64,000 nucleotides of DNA from Tenodera sinensis (GCA_030765045.1 CM060961.1:95085135-95149134); one strand, 5' to 3'; shown: positions 11,786 through 23,420, counted from the stretch's first letter. The notes: generated from the sequence alone by a model not told the origin. Program-made: numbers and translations.

Positions 11786-12764
11786 AATTAAATACTATGT
11801 GTCTGCCCTAAGCATGAATCACTTTGCTAATTGATTAGTCATTTGTTCCAGCTTCGATGAACATACATACTTGTGTCGAAAGAAAAGGAAATATAATAAT
11901 TCTGTGGTCTATATTTGCAATATTTCAGCTCGTGTTTGAAGTACAACCTTAATATATGCACAGTCATTTAATAACAAAATATCCTATCAGTGCTCTAAAA
12001 ACGAACTAAAATTAACTCATTTCTTTCCAAACTTAGTGTTTTGTATTTTTGCAGTATGCTATATATTTATATTTGAAATAAGCACTGTGATGAAAATATA
12101 GTTTTATTTTTTAGCTTTTCAAAGTTGAGTGAATGTTACTTACAAATAATCATATGAAGATTAAAGATCCATGGCTTAAGTTCTAAGTGTCGCATAAATA
12201 TATTTTTTCTTTGTACAACCATAGATCGTCAAACTTCAACATAAGCACCTTTGATTTTACAATATTTATCCAAAAGTAATTAATGAGAATCATATTTGTA
12301 ATTCACGCAATGGAATTCCAAATTCGGCTGCCTTGGTAGTAGAGGCCATCATGTAATTCACTGAAGACTTTAGTATGGTGCACAATGCATGCCTTTACAA
12401 TTTTCACCTACTCTATCTGTTAAGCTGTTGATCATGGAAAATATCATTCATGCGCATAAAATGGAACATCCTACTGATTCGGAAGGCTGCAATACGTTTG
12501 GGCACGCTAACGGAATCTCATTCATATCTAATACCCTTCATCTCTCATACTTTCTAACAAGTGGTAAACTTTGTAGACATTTTTCAGACTGGGGTTTAAA
12601 GCCTAATGCTCTTACTCAAAGAATTAAGATAGCTTTGCTGAGAGAACAAACTTTGTTGTCATCTTCAACGGCTTATTCCGCTTTCTTAGATGCGATGTTC
12701 TCATTTTTATCAAGGAACATGTTTGCAGTTCTCAAACTAAGATTTGCTTATGATTACCTTCTCT
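11786..12764. other. No recognised gene
   Basis: A 129-codon ORF at 12389-12778 on the plus strand begins MPLQFSPTLSVKLLIMEN. It shows no domain I recognise, and its last codons run into the dispersed repeat at 12765. I cannot support it as a gene. Confidence 0.4.
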
Positions 12765-12834
12765 ACTACTTAAAATAAGTAGGGAAAGCATTGTATCCGA
12801 ACAAAAAATTCGAAGTCCAGATTTCACCGGATAT
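12765..12834 (+). mobile_element. HINE-like dispersed repeat, copy E, left part
   Basis: This is the 5' end of a family copy (AGTAGGGAAAGCATTGTATC, then AGATTTCACCGGATAT). It stops in the GGAAATATAT block, where the foldback-like element begins, and the copy resumes at 15895. Confidence 0.85.
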
Positions 12835-12861
12835 ACCAGGTAGTCCACATCATCCGACATC

Positions 12862-13072
12862 GGGTTGGTCTGGGTGGCTCACTTGGTTAGACGTTGGCCA
12901 ACTCATCTCAAGGTCGCGGCTTCAAATCCGGCTCAGACCGATGATTTTTAAGTGTGCTTAAAAACGACGGCTCCATGTCAGTAGATTCACTGGCATGTGA
13001 AAGAAATCCTGCGGGGCACATCAGCGACGATGATATGATCCTGGCAGTTGAAAACGTCGTTAAACAACAAAA
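12862..13072 (+). mobile_element. tRNA-derived SINE (family A)
   Basis: The head is GGTTGGTCTGGGTGGCTCA (A box region) with B box GGCTTCAAATCC. The body is TTTTTAAGTGTGCTTAAAAA (a small palindrome), and the tail is ACGTCGTTAAACAACAAAA. The same family occurs at 28553-28775. It interrupts the left arm of the foldback-like element. The arm sequence on both sides of the SINE overlaps by about 18 bp, consistent with a diverged target duplication. Confidence 0.85.
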
Positions 13073-13434
13073 TACTTCTACTATCACGCATCGACATAAG
13101 TAGATAAACCTTCGTGCGTTTAAACAGTTGCATAAGTGGACGGCGTGGTTCTAGCCTTGGAGAGGCCAGTGGCGTGTTCAGCCTTTCAGCGAAGACATGA
13201 GATGGCATGCAGTTGAACTAGCCTGTGTAGTCCGTGGTAATATATAATAACAGTACAAACAACCGACAAGGTCTCATTTTACCTAAAGGATGCTTGTTTT
13301 CCAGGGAATAAACTCACTTCTTCTGCTATTGTCTAACATTAAGGATTACGGATTGTAAAGTGCAAACACGACGGCACGTAATCTTACATTGGCGTTTATT
13401 TGTTTCTTATTAATGTTATTGTTGTATTTTATAA

Positions 13435-13435
<1 letters not shown>

Positions 13436-13503
<68 letters not shown>

Positions 13504-15213
13504 CGCTGCCGCTGCCGCTGCCGCTGCCGCTGCCGCCGCCGCCGCTGCCGCCGGCGCCGCCGCCGCCGCCGCGGCCGCCGCTCTCGCCGCTCTCGCCGCT
13601 ACCGCCGCTACCGCCCCTACCGCCGCTACCGCCCCTACCGCCCCTACCGCCCCTACCGCCCCTACCGCCCCTACCGCCCCTACCGCCCCTACCGCCCCTT
13701 CCGCCCCTACCGCCCATACCGCCCCTACCGCCCCTACCGCCGCTACCGCCGCTACCGCCGCTACCACCCCTACCGCCCCTACCGCCCCTACCGCCCCTAC
13801 CGCCGCTACCGCCCCTACCGCCCCTACCGCCCCTACCGCCGCTACCGCCCCTTCCGCCCCTACCGCCCATACCGCCCCTACCGCCCCTACCGCCGCTACC
13901 GCCGCTACCGCCGCTACCACCCCTACCGCCCCTACCGCCCCTACCGCCCCTACCACCCCTACCGCCGCTACCGCCGCTACCACCCCTACCGCCCCTACCG
14001 CCCCTACCGCCCCTACCACCCCTACCGCCCCTACCGCCCCTACCGCCCCTACCACCCCTACCGCCCCTACCGCCCCTACCGCCCCTACCGCCGCTACCGC
14101 CCCTACCGCCCCTACCGCCCCTACCGCCCCTACCGCCCCTACCGCCCCTACCGCCCCTTCCGCCCCTACCGCCCATACCGCCCCTACCGCCCCTACCGCC
14201 GCTACCACCCCTACCGCCGCTACCGCCGCTACCGCCGCTACCACCCCTACCGCCCCTACCGCCCCTACCGCCCCTACCGCCCCTACCGCCCCTACCGCCC
14301 CTACCGCCCCTACCGCCCCTACCGCCGCTACCGCCCCTACCGCCCCTACCGCCCCTACCGCCCCTACCGCCCCTACCGCCCCTACCGCCCCTTCCGCCCC
14401 TACCGCCCCTACCGCCCCTACCGCCCCTACCGCCCCTACCGCCCCTACCGCCCATACCGCCCCTACCGCCCCTACCGCCCCTACCGCCGCTACCGCCGCT
14501 ACCGCCGCTACCGCCGCTACCGCCGCTACCACCCCTACCGCCCATACCGCCCCTACCGCCCCTACCGCCCCTACCGCCCCTACCGCCCCTTCCGCCCCTA
14601 CCGCCCCTACCGCCCCTACCGCCCCTACCGCCCCTTCCGCCCCTACCGCCCATACCGCCCCTACCGCCCCTACCGCCCCTACCGCCGCTACCGCCGCTAC
14701 CGCCGCTACCGCCGCTACCACCCCTACCGCCGCTACCGCCGCTACCACCCCTACCGCCGCTACCGCCGCTACCGCCGCTACCACCCCTACCGCCCCTACC
14801 GCCCCTACCGCCCCTACCACCCCTACCGCCCCTACCGCCCCTACCGCCCCTACCGCCCCTACCGCCCCTACCGCCCCTACCGCCCCTACCGCCGCTACCG
14901 CCCCTACCGCCCCTACCGCCCCTACCGCCCCTACCGCCCCTACCGCCCCTACCGCCCCTACCGCCCCTACCGCCCCTACCGCCGCTACCGCCGCTACCGC
15001 CGCTACCACCCCTACCGCCCCTACCGCCCCTACCGCTGCCGCCGCCGCTGCCGCCGCCGCTGCCGCCGCCGCTGCCGCCGCCGCTGCCGCCGCCGCTGCC
15101 GCCGCCGCTGCCGCTGCTGCTACTGCTGCTACTGCTGCTACTGCTGCTACTGCTACTGCTACTGCTACTGCTACTACTACTACGACGACGACGACGACGA
15201 CGACTACTACTAA
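13436..15213. repeat. 1.78 kb GC-rich triplet/9-mer array
   Basis: It grades from (CTA)n through (CTG)n, CTGCCG and GCC units into a 1.4 kb array of the 9-mer CCCCTACCG with variants (GCTACCG, CTTCCG, CATACC, CACCCC). It then grades back through CCGCCGCTG and CTGCTA to CTA and ACG units. All variation is in multiples of 3 bp, so five of six frames stay open for 430-620 codons (Pro-Leu, Ala-Thr, Gly-Arg, Ala-Val polymers). That openness is a repeat artefact. The minus strand has GGGG tracts every 9 bp (GGGGCGGTA). Confidence 0.97.
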
Positions 15214-15540
15214 ACAGTAATAATCATCATAATGAGTGATTTATTGATAATGGTAATAAATGATAAGGAGGGGACAGCAATAGTAATAATAGCAATAATA
15301 ATGGTAAACAATAATAAATAGCATAATGACCATAATAGCAACAATAAGTATAATACTAATCTTGATCAGAAGCATAAGGGTGAAAAATACACTAATAATG
15401 ATGATGATAATGATAACAATACAACAATAACCATAGTAATAGCAATAACAATAATATAACTAATATAGCAGTATAAATAACATAACCACAATACGAATAG
15501 CTACAAACACAAATAAAAATAACAATAATAATAAAATATT
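15214..15540. repeat. Degenerate AAT-rich repeat
   Basis: Imperfect AATAAT/ATAGCA/AACAAT units lie between the GC-rich array and the right inverted arm. No counterpart exists on the left side, so the core of the element is asymmetric. Confidence 0.8.
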
Positions 15541-15894
15541 GTTGTATTTTATTATTAACTACAATAATAAACGAACAAATGCCAATGAAACATTACGTAC
15601 CCTTATGCCTGCACCTTAGAGTCTGTAATCCGTAATGTCAGACTATACCATAATATGCAGGAGTGAGTTTATTCCCTGGAAAATAAAGAACTTGTAAGTA
15701 AAGTGAGACCTTTTCGGTCTAAATCACGGACTACACACGCTAGTTCAACTGCCTCTCACCTCAAGTCTTCGTTGAGAGGCAAAACACGCGACTGGCCTCT
15801 CTATGGCTAGAATCACGCTATGGTGTTCTGCAACTGTTTTAACACAGGAAGGGTTATTACTTACGCTGATGCCCGATTAAGTAGACCACCTGGT

Positions 15895-15955
15895 ATATAT
15901 TCTGAGGGTATACGAACTGGTTTCTTTGTATCTATTTGTATCTATGTGTGTGTGC

Positions 15956-16000
<45 letters not shown>

Positions 16001-16151
16001 CGCGCGCGTGCACTTCGGGCTGTCTTTCTGTCCGTAAACAGTGTAACTCGAACATGAAAAGAAACCAAATTTAGTATATAGGTACAGGTTTCCCGAAGAT
16101 GCGAAACCAGGATTTGCAAGAAAAGTCTCCACCCCAAACTCCCTATAGATC

Positions 16152-16192
<41 letters not shown>

Positions 16193-16520
16193 GAATGTCT
16201 TAATATTTCTATAACAAAGTAAATGTATACCTTGACTTCCTGGAAGTAGTCTCCTTCTTCATTCTGGACGTTCACAGGACTGATTAACTGTAAGACAGAG
16301 GAAAAAATAGTTTTCTTTGTAATACACAAATTATGTCAACAATTTTGTTTGTGGAAATTACCATTTTCGTTTAAATTTTGAAGTACTTATAATGTTATTA
16401 AATAGGATTTTTTTTAAATGCAGTCCGACCAAAGAATATGGAATTTCAAAGCAATCACAAAGCAGTTCTTAAAATACGTTGACTGTGTATTCTCCTATTT
16501 CCAATATACTTCTGATTGCA
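15895..16520 (+). mobile_element. HINE-like dispersed repeat, copy E, right part
   Basis: It resumes exactly at ATATATTCTGAGGG, matching family ATATATTTTGAGAC. It carries a (GT)/(GC) expansion at the variable site (15949-16008), then the AACATGAAAAGAAACCAAA and CTCCACCCCAAACTCCC blocks, a 42-bp T-run (16148-16189), and weaker matches up to about 16520. The ORFs at 15820-16329 are by-products. Confidence 0.8.
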
Positions 16521-16554
16521 TACATCAGAACTATAATAGAAAATCCATTACGTT

Positions 16555-16643
16555 TGAATACCCTGTTTCCCTAACTCCACCTTTTTTCTAAAATCTCAAG
16601 TTTAATATTTAACCAATCTTTCGTTTTTGAGATCGCTTTTCAT

Positions 16644-16708
<65 letters not shown>

Positions 16709-16853
16709 CACACTTGCGCGCACCTTTTTCTATAAATGTTTCTTCCGGATTCAGGAGACCTGAAAACATATATTTTCGGTGAAATCTCGACATTGAAGTT
16801 TGGGTGGAATACAATACTTCCTTTACTTACTATACGTAGTAAAGAAAGTAAAA
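16555..16853 (-). mobile_element. HINE-like dispersed repeat, 5' fragment with (CA)n
   Basis: In reverse it contains the ACTTTC..TAC end, the GATTTCACCGAAAATAT block and the TTTTAGAAAA..GG and GCGATCTCAAAAACGAAAG blocks. A roughly 60 bp (CA)n tract at 16647-16705 lies at the variable site. Confidence 0.88.
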
Positions 16854-16963
16854 GGTGAAAACTATGAAGAAATGAGCCAACAGTCGAAATGACCGATGCT
16901 GGTCTACAAGTTCTTGATCCTCCTGGTGTTAAATGCGATAAGTTGCAGAGTTGTGTAAGCATG

Positions 16964-17019
16964 CCTCTAGTTACTTGAATCCCTATCCATGCCTCTAGTT
17001 ACTTGAATCTCTATCCGAA
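16964..17019. repeat. 28-bp tandem duplication
   Basis: GCCTCTAGTTACTTGAATC followed by CCTATCCAT is repeated once directly with one or two changes. Confidence 0.8.
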
Positions 17020-17477
17020 GGGAGACTGTCACTTTAATTAGATGAGAAATCCGAACTTTTAACATGTATTCGCTTGGATGGTAATTGCTTTGCTTAACAA
17101 ATCTAGCTAGCAATTAGCGTGTAGTAACGTTGGTGCATTTTGGGAATACCATTTCTTGATATTAATTACTCTCTGCTTGCATTTATCCCAATTCTCAACA
17201 CCGCTGCTTTTCTTTCTCACGCTCCTCATTTACATGGTTACATTTTATTAAAAGAAATTTAACACTGTCACCTTTAAAGTACACAAGGAGGTGGCCCAAT
17301 CCCAGTGGATCCATCTGAAGGTACCCAACATTTGACTTCCCTCAGCTCGTATCATTTTCTGTGTGACTGGCTCAGATAAACGGTGGAGGGACACAGAAAC
17401 CAAACAATGAACGAGCTATAATTGTTGTGAAATGAAAGAGTACTTTTGCTAGATTGCTACACAAGGAAACGCTAGAC

Positions 17478-18450
17478 CAGTGGTGTCCAACCTTGTCTGT
17501 TCGGAGATGCTTACCTTATCTGCTGCTTCTCCACCTCCGACTTTCAGTCAGAGGGTACCTTAGCTGCTGCTTGTGACGTGTAAAATTACAAGTACACAGT
17601 CAGTATCCAGTGACGGACACAAACAGGCGATTCCATGATAGTTTCTAAGTCATACCTTGAATTTTCTGGGAATTTCCTCAGAAAACCTCTTCATTCTGGA
17701 TGATTTTTGCATAAATGGTAAACGGTAAGAGACAGACAAAAGTTTGCTCAATAAAAAATGTGGATGTCGTTAAAACGCATAATTTGTATGAAATAGTTAT
17801 TTTTTATTTTGACTGAACCATTTTCAAGATATTCTTTATTATATGTATGAATTTCCCAATACTTTTATTCTCTCAAATAGGAATGTATTGTTCGTTTTTG
17901 TTATTTCTTGTCCTTGCAAAGAGAACGGAATGACAAGGACATCGCATAGCAATCAGCTCTTAAAGCATTTCATATCGCTTAGCGTCTACTGTATTTCCCC
18001 TGGCAACTACAAGAGTATTGGCAATAAGATGCTTTCTGAAATGCTTATGTCGGTTAAAATGAAGTAGATAGAGAAATAAGCATTTGCAAGAATAGTGTGT
18101 ATAAGACATATTTTTGCAAACAGTTTCTCCAAACTGAACTATATTAAAGGTCTGTATCGGAATAGGCTACACGACGATCACTTGATGGATCTTCTGAGAC
18201 TATGAACTTCGACTTTGTCGCCAAATAATAATAGACTTTTTAAACGTAAGCAGTACCAAAGAAGACACTAATGAACAGACGTTTATCGCATAAGATTTGA
18301 AAGTGCTTTCGTTAGTCAAACGCAACATACATATAACCAACCCACCACTGCAACACAATGCAGGCTGGGAGTTAAAGAGGGGCAAAGTCCAGGTACAGTG
18401 GAAGGCGGTAAACACAAACTTCCCTCTTTAGCAAACGTTGGACTTCGCTG
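17478..18450. mobile_element. Non-autonomous hAT element, copy 1
   Basis: The left end is CAGTGGTGTCCAACCTTG, and the right end in reverse is CAGCGAAGTCCAACG. Both are typical hAT TIRs. They are flanked by a perfect 8-bp target duplication CGCTAGAC (17470-17477 and 18451-18458). Length is 973 bp. It has no transposase, so it would need one supplied in trans. It carries an internal fragment of the dispersed HINE-like family (17640-18110). A second copy lies at 25777-27019 in the opposite orientation. Confidence 0.88.
17640..18110 (+). mobile_element. HINE-like fragment inside hAT copy 1
   Basis: Landmarks include CTTGAATTTTCTGG, GATGATTTTTGCATAA.TGGTAAACGGTA, CAAAGAGAACGGAAT and GGCAACTACAAGAGTATTGG. 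The family 5' part is missing. The equivalent fragment is present in hAT copy 2, so it was probably carried by their common ancestor. Confidence 0.75.
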
Positions 18451-18803
18451 CGCTAGACAACAGGAAAGCGTGAAGAATGTATTTGCGTGTGTGTTAAGCC
18501 GTACGACATCTGCGACATTTATACAAGAACTCTCATCAACCCTATGGAGAGTAGACAGAATGCTCTTTGTGTTTGTTTATGGGTCTTTATTATATTATAT
18601 TGTTTGCTTTAAATTCAACCAAGGATCGGTTTAACACTACTCCGCTAGTAAAAGCATGCAGCGTGTAATGTTACTCTGGGCAGCATGGCTATATTTTGAG
18701 GGAGTGAGAGTACTCTGGTAATCTAGTAGCAGGAAAACATGACCAAGGAACAGCAGATCACGCTGTGGAAAGACCGGAGTTACATTAATCATTACCAACA
18801 TAC

Positions 18804-19369
18804 TGTGACGTCGGGCTGGACGCTCAACAAAGGACGGGAGGGACCAAGCTACTTCACATCACGTGCCGTGCCGGCGAGCGGGCAAAGACGTTCAAGATCG
18901 GGCTCTCTCGCGGGACTGCTGTGTTTACGTGGCTTAACAATCGAGGTGACAGAAACAAAAAGAGGTATCGAGAACGTGCTCGAGACTTCTAGCTGAGTCA
19001 TTTCCGGTGCGTGTGTGTAGAAGTCAAGAAAGGTCCGTGTGGCGTATATAAGGAGGCCTGAGGGGTGAGTGTTAAAGCTGAGTTACAGACGTGAGTCTGT
19101 CTGTGTCAGTGAGTGTGAGCCTGTGTGTGTCGTAAGAAGATTCAGCGTACGTAGCAGGTGGTTGTAACCTAATAATTAGGGCATGGGAGACAGAGGAAGT
19201 GAAGAGAGACACTAAAAGAACTGAGAAAGTTTATGAGAAGAACAATAATTGTGAGTTGTGATTGCCCGAAGGACTGTAGACTAGGATACGACGGGTAGAA
19301 AACTGTCTGTGGTGACAATTTAGAAGACAATAAAGTGACAGAAAAGTAAGTGACCTGCATTTTGTCACA
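18804..19369 (+). mobile_element. Solo LTR, Ty3-like family, copy 1
   Basis: It starts TGTGACG and ends GTCACA, so it has TG..CA ends and a short inverted repeat. It carries a TATA box (GTATATAAGG, about 19044) and a polyadenylation signal (AATAAA, about 19330), in the order expected for U3-R-U5. Length is 566 bp. Part of U3 and the 3' end resemble the LTR at 55247. Flanking 4-mers are ATAC and ATAT, so a target duplication is only approximate. No internal gag-pol lies next to it, so it is a solo LTR. Confidence 0.75.
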
Positions 19370-19887
19370 ATATCTTTCATCACACATACGAGACGAATGA
19401 CCTCATATTTTCAACCTTTTAACGCAAACGGCTAATTTTAAAGAATAAGAGTTGGACTAAATGAAGTTACGTTGTCAACCCATAGGATTCTCTCATACAC
19501 AATGGTGTTTTCGAAGTGAAATGTAAAATTTGCAAAACAGATATAACTGATTAAACTATGTCCTTATGTAGTGTAATAAGTTATATAGGTGGTGCCTTTG
19601 TGTAATTTTTAAGGCCATAGCAAGTAGCTCACTAGCTCTGACTATAAATCAGGTATAAACACCCTTCAAACAAGACAGGATATAAAGAGGTTTGTATGTT
19701 ATCAATGATAGATTGGTGGGATTGGATATTGATTGTCAAAAATTCAATGTTTGCCTTTTAAGTTTATTATCAGGTCTAGTTCTTTTAAGGATTTTTTCAA
19801 ATAAAAGTTTTGTTATTCAATGAAAGTGATAGGTGATGAGGGTATGGAGCAGATTTGCGGCTTTCTTGAGATTACACACATTTTTTT

Positions 19888-20730
19888 ACTTTCTTCACTG
19901 GTAAGTAGGGGAAGTATTGTATTCCACCCAAAAATTCGATGTCGAGATTTCACCGGAAATATATATTTTGAGACCCCCTTAATTCAAAAAAAGCATTTTT
20001 AGAAAAAGGTCCATGTGTCTGTCTGTGTGTCTGTGGACAGCATAACTCAAAAACGAAAAGCCGGTTAAAAACCAAAGTTGGTATTCAAGTTTAATGTATT
20101 TCAAGGATACCGCGCGAAGATTTTGAAGAAAATAACGCCACCCTAAACTATCCATTGCATGGAACATTTTTCGAAAATTTTGATTTTCTTTAAAATGGCT
20201 CTGACGATTTAGATTAAAATGCCACATGTTTGATATATTTTTATGACAAATGAAATGTATATCTTGAATTTTCTGGCTATAGCCCCTGTAGTATTTGCTA
20301 TGGACGACTTTTGCATAACTGGTAAACCGTTAGAGATAGACCAAGTCATACTATACAAAAAATGTAGATCTTGCTAAAATACACAATTTATGTCCGAATA
20401 AATTTTCTTGTAAGGTGAACCATTTCGGATATATTCCTTGTTATGTGTGTGAGTTTCGGAAAACAACTTTCGTGAAATGGATCATTGTTCATTTGTCTAT
20501 ATGTTAAGTGTGCAAAGACAACAGAATCTCAAAGCTTTAAAACATTTGACTATCGCACAAAGCCTACTGTATTCTAATATTGCCCTTGCACCTACAAGGA
20601 AATAAGCAATAAGATAATTTGTACAAATGTTTATCTTATCTAACACGAAGAAGATATAGCAATAAGAGTTTGTAAGAATGGTTAGTACAAGAGTAGAGAA
20701 AGTCATGTGAGTGCAACACATCAGATTTTT
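19888..20730 (+). mobile_element. HINE-like dispersed repeat, copy H (full length)
   Basis: The 5' end is ACTTTCTTCACTGGTAAGTA followed by GGGGAAGTATTG. The 3' end is GTAGAGAAAGTCATGTGAG, the TGCAACACAT hairpin and CAGATTTTT. The variable site is short (GTGTCTGTCTGTGTGTCTGT). With copies at 22579, 37485 and 61252 it forms the best-conserved subgroup. Confidence 0.92.
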
Positions 20731-20744
20731 CTTTTTTATATTTT

Positions 20745-20900
20745 TTGTCTGGTGAAGTATTTCCGATGTATTTCTTGTTATTTATGTGGATTGTCCAATA
20801 CTTACACCTTTTTCGAAACAGAAGTCCTCGAAATGCAAAGAGGATGGAAAATCAAAACCATGAAGATAGTTACCAGTTCTTTAAAGTTCTATCATTTAAG
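20745..20900 (+). mobile_element. HINE-like 3' fragment, diverged
   Basis: Weak matches to the GAACCATTTCGGATATATTC, TGTGTGAGTTT and CAAATGGAAGTC blocks of the family, directly after copy H. Confidence 0.45.
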
Positions 20901-21073
20901 ATTTTTTCTTCCTCTTTTAATGTTCCTAATATATATGTCGCCGTTATCACCGAGGATCATAGTGGCGGATTCTAACCTCTTGAAACAATTGCTCAAGAGC
21001 AACGGTGTTCACTCTCTTAGTGGTGGTTTTGAACTTTAGGTTGCTATTACTTTGGATTACCTTATTAGACTAG

Positions 21074-21075
<2 letters not shown>

Positions 21076-21142
<67 letters not shown>
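21076..21142. repeat. (CA)n microsatellite
   Basis: About 33 CA units. A diverged family 5' end follows at 21335-21435, but the two are about 190 bp apart. Confidence 0.97.
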
Positions 21143-21143
<1 letters not shown>

Positions 21144-21334
21144 TCATATTTCCAGACTCAAGAGGAGATGGGAATAATCCTAGATAAAGAAAAATGGCTA
21201 CCCTCCAGCTGGGTGCCGAACCAATACAACACCTTTCACAAAGGTGTATCCCCATTAACATACAGTAGATAAAAGAATACACATTTTAGGAATATTTTGT
21301 ACAAGAGTGAATTAAGAAAGTAGGTAAATACACA

Positions 21335-21435
21335 CACACCGGGTTGTCTGGATTCGGGTAGCCTTAAAGTATGTAGTTGTGGTGAAATGTCGGTATCGAA
21401 TTTTTAAATGAACTGCAGTACTTCCCCTACAAGGT
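21335..21435 (-). mobile_element. HINE-like 5' fragment
   Basis: In reverse it matches the family start: AGGGGAAGTACTGCAGTTCA, then a CGATACCGACATTTCACC block and the CCGAATCC block. Confidence 0.55.
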
Positions 21436-21444
21436 GCAAGAACA

Positions 21445-21950
21445 TAGAGGCAAAGTAATGCGCGTTCATAAGGACAGGTATGGACGCTGAAGAGTCGGGT
21501 TTGAGTAGTCGTACGTTTTGAAGCGACAATCTGAAGTAGTCGGTCGGCTAGTCAGCTTAAGGGCGTATGTGTGCACAGGAAACGCAAGGATCTGCTTTTA
21601 AATAACACTTCATTTACTAATTAATGTTAAAAGCAATACTTATGCTTTTGATCTTCGATAGCTCCTGAATATAGATTCCCAAACTCCACATTATCTTCAA
21701 ATTGTTCCTTCTCTTCACTTTGCTGCTTGATCATCACATCTCCAATAGAATATTTTATAAATGGAAGTACTTTTATGCCTATCAGTTAGTCCTCGAACTT
21801 TGTTACAGCAGTTAACATTATTTTACACTTCAAATACTTCTCTACACATCACTATCCGCTTGATCGTCACATGCTCTATTGTAGTCGTTGATTAAACAAG
21901 TGAAGTCAGCTCCTTTAGCCTCTGTTTTGCCTGTTGTTATTTTCGATGTC
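21445..21950 (+). repeat. Unclassified dispersed repeat, copy 1
   Basis: It matches the reverse complement of 35595-36080 over about 480 bp. Shared blocks include GTCGGCTAGTCAGCT, AGCTCCTGAATA, TTGTTCCTTCTCTTCA and GTTGATTAAACAAGTGAAGT. No coding sequence or recognised termini are visible, so the class is unknown. Confidence 0.8.
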
Positions 21951-22433
21951 TTAGGCAAGAAGCTCCTTTAAAGCTATATAAAAATAAACCACAGCACGTA
22001 GTGAAAGTACTTGAATTTAGCATATCGGACATTTATTTTAAAAATTGTATAAAAATAGCGTATCCTTGTTCATCACTTCGGATTAATAAGGATTCTGTTT
22101 CCGGATGGATTTTCCCCCCTTTTCTGTAAAGCTGCAAGGTAAGTAGTGAGCATTGCTTAGGAATGAGACGGTAGGTATCATTGGATGCGGTCGGTGGAGT
22201 TGATTGGCGAGATATGAGTGTGGTGAGATAATGCACTTGTTGCTGGGGTCGATATCCCAGGATGCGTGCCTTGCCCATCAGTAGGTTGTCGCTTGGGAGC
22301 AACGGACACGGATATCGCGGAAGTCTAGACCGTCAGTGGAAATTATCTCTAGGTTGCAAATTTATAACGGAGTTAGATTTCTTGAACCCTCCTCCTAATG
22401 TAAATATGCAATGTATGAGTTAAACACTACTAG

Positions 22434-22490
22434 TAGCACCACCACCACCACCACCACCACCACCACCACCACCATCACCACCACTGTTAC
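22434..22490. repeat. (ACC)n microsatellite
   Basis: ACC/CCA units, mostly pure. The flanking sequence 21951-22433 carries no feature I recognise. An 89-codon minus-strand ORF at 22033-22302 matches nothing I know. Confidence 0.95.
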
Positions 22491-22578
22491 CACCACACCA
22501 AGACAAACGTGATTTAGTTTTATCCAGGGGACATAAAAAGTGCATTTCCGCGTAAAATCCTAAACATGCATATTGATG

Positions 22579-23420
22579 AAAAAAAAATCTGATGTGTTGC
22601 ACTCACATTACTTTCTCTACTCTTGTACTAACCATTCTTACAAACTCTTATTGCTATATGTTCTTCTTGTTAAGATAACCATTTGTACAAGTTATCTTAT
22701 TGCTTATTTCCGTGTAGGCGCCTCGGGAATGTTGGAATACATTAGGCTTCTTGCGATAGTCCAATGTTTTAAAGCTTTGAGATTCTGTTGTCTTTGCACA
22801 CTTAACATATAAAAAAGTGACCAACGATGATCCATTTCACGAAAGTTCTAAGTTTTCCGAAACTCACACTCATAATAAGGAATATCTCCAAAATTGTTTA
22901 CCCTACAAGAAAATTTATTGAGACATAAATTGTGTATTTTAGCAAGATCTACATTTTTATAGAGTATGTTTTGGTCTATCTCTAACGGTTTACCAGTTAT
23001 GCAAAGGTCGTCCTGAGTAAATACTACTACAGGGACTATAGCCAAAAATTTTAAAATATACATTTAATTTGTCATAAAAATATCACAAACATATGACATT
23101 TTAATCAAAATCGTTAGAGCCATTTTCAAGAAAATCAAAATTTTCGAAAAATGTTCCATGTAAAGGGTAGTTTAGGGTGGGGCTATTTTCTTCAAAGTCT
23201 TCGAGTCGCATCCTTGAAAGACATTAAACTTAAATAACTTTGGTTTTTAACCAACTTTTTGTTTTTGAGTTATGCTGTCCTCAGACACACAGACTGACAC
23301 ACACGGATGTGTTTCTAAATCTGCGTTTCTTGGATTCAGGGAGTCTCAAAACATATATTTCCGGTGAATTCACGACATCGAATTTTTGGACTTCCCCTAA
23401 TTACCAGTAGAGAAAGTAAA
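22579..23420 (-). mobile_element. HINE-like dispersed repeat, copy I (full length)
   Basis: In reverse orientation it runs from AAAATCTGATGTGTTGCACT, CACATTACTTTCTCTAC to ACCAGTAGAGAAAGTAAAA. All main blocks are present in order, and the variable site is short. Confidence 0.92.

Larger units (their letters stand above)
12835..15894. mobile_element. Foldback-like element with long inverted repeats and a microsatellite core
   Basis: The left arm (12835-12861 plus 13073-13436) is the reverse complement of the right arm (15541-15894) with good similarity along about 350 bp. Shared blocks include AAACAGTTGCA, GTTGAACTAGC.TGTGTAGTC, AGGTCTCA.TTTAC and CCAGGGAATAAACTCACT. Both outer ends read ACCAGGTRGTCYAC inward. 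ATAT flanks both sides (12831-12834, 15895-15898), and the flanks rejoin into one dispersed repeat copy, so the boundaries are well supported. The core is almost entirely simple repeat and has no transposase. The class is unknown: it could be a foldback element or a large MITE. Confidence 0.85.

Noticed and set aside
12389..12778. 129-codon plus-strand ORF as a gene
   Set aside because: No recognised domain, no splice evidence, and the end overlaps a repeat copy.
13346..15239. ORFs of 435-616 codons (Gly-Arg, Pro-Leu, Ala-Thr, Ala-Val polymers)
   Set aside because: They lie entirely in one 3-bp-periodic simple repeat and are open in nearly all frames. No conserved start, splice or domain.
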